From an uncultured Collinsella sp. (GTDB lineage Bacteria > Actinomycetota > Coriobacteriia > Coriobacteriales > Coriobacteriaceae), in the NCBI GenBank assembly GCA_900553705.1, contig USEK01000024.1:1-13347 (forward strand): a DNA stretch of 13,347 nucleotides. The letters run 5' to 3'. The position numbers were made by a program, and so were the translations under genes. Position 1 is the stretch's first letter. Every line of letters begins with the position of its first letter. The notes under the pieces are model-generated. The model was not told the DNA's origin. It did no database searches and saw only the letters and a program-made list of their open reading frames with translations. Positions 13,299 to 13,347 of this stretch are shown in pieces.

Positions 13299-13347
13299 CT
13301 GTCTCTTATACACATCTCCGAGCCCACGAGACGTAGAGGAATCTCGT
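13299..13347 (+). other. Nextera mosaic end, adapter and i7 index (artefact)
   Basis: From 13299 the sequence is the Tn5 mosaic end CTGTCTCTTATACACATCT, then the Nextera read-2 adapter to 13332, an eight-base i7 index GTAGAGGA (13333-13340, index N712) and the first seven bases of P7 (13341-13347). This is untrimmed read-through at the contig end. The index differs from the one at the left end. Confidence 0.97.

Overview
The window is a moderately GC-rich bacterial contig, probably from a Coriobacteriia gut actinobacterium such as Collinsella. That placement is an inference. It rests on the codon and GC character, the gene families present, and the published report that Collinsella intestinalis catabolises the Amadori product fructoselysine; no rRNA or other marker gene is present. 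Both ends are sequencing-library artefact, not genome: Nextera/Illumina adapter lies at about 1-21 (sharing bases to 33) and at 13299-13347, and the two ends carry different i7 index sequences. The genomic part is therefore roughly 22-13298.

Layout. (1) 22-1439, minus: ettA, an ABC-F translational throttle, cut off in its second ABC domain by the left adapter. (2) 1624-2599, minus: a two-gene sdpR-sdpI-like unit (ArsR-type autorepressor plus SdpI-family membrane protein) with its own promoter, operator-like repeats and a GNRA-loop terminator. (3) 2899-4490, plus: tcdA (tRNA ct6A dehydratase) followed by a TatD-family metal-dependent hydrolase. (4) 4496-4726: a non-coding, AT-richer 231-bp element bounded by a perfect 26-bp (30-bp with one mismatch) inverted repeat, resembling a MITE, between two convergent gene blocks. 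(5) 4769-11549, minus: an Amadori-compound catabolic locus. Transcription order is a GntR/UTRA regulator, a hairpin, a promoter with direct repeats, then a DcuC/YfcC-type carrier, a YtcJ-like amidohydrolase, a FrlC-like epimerase, a FrlB/FraB-like SIS deglycase, a FrlD-like PfkB kinase and a GC-rich hairpin. (6) 11700-13266, minus: two HAD phosphatases (a beta-phosphoglucomutase-like subfamily IA member and a Cof-type IIB member), separated by an intrinsic terminator.

How the main locus should work (inference from families): the carrier imports a glycated amino acid, the FrlC-like protein converts the C3 epimer into the usable form, the PfkB kinase phosphorylates C6 of the sugar, and the SIS deglycase splits the product to glucose 6-phosphate and the free amino acid, under control of the GntR/UTRA repressor. 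The least explained member is the amidohydrolase. It sits where the Salmonella fructose-asparagine (fra) locus has an amide-cleaving enzyme, but it lacks the usual HxH metal motif. This operon is the best candidate in the window for a system with an undescribed step.
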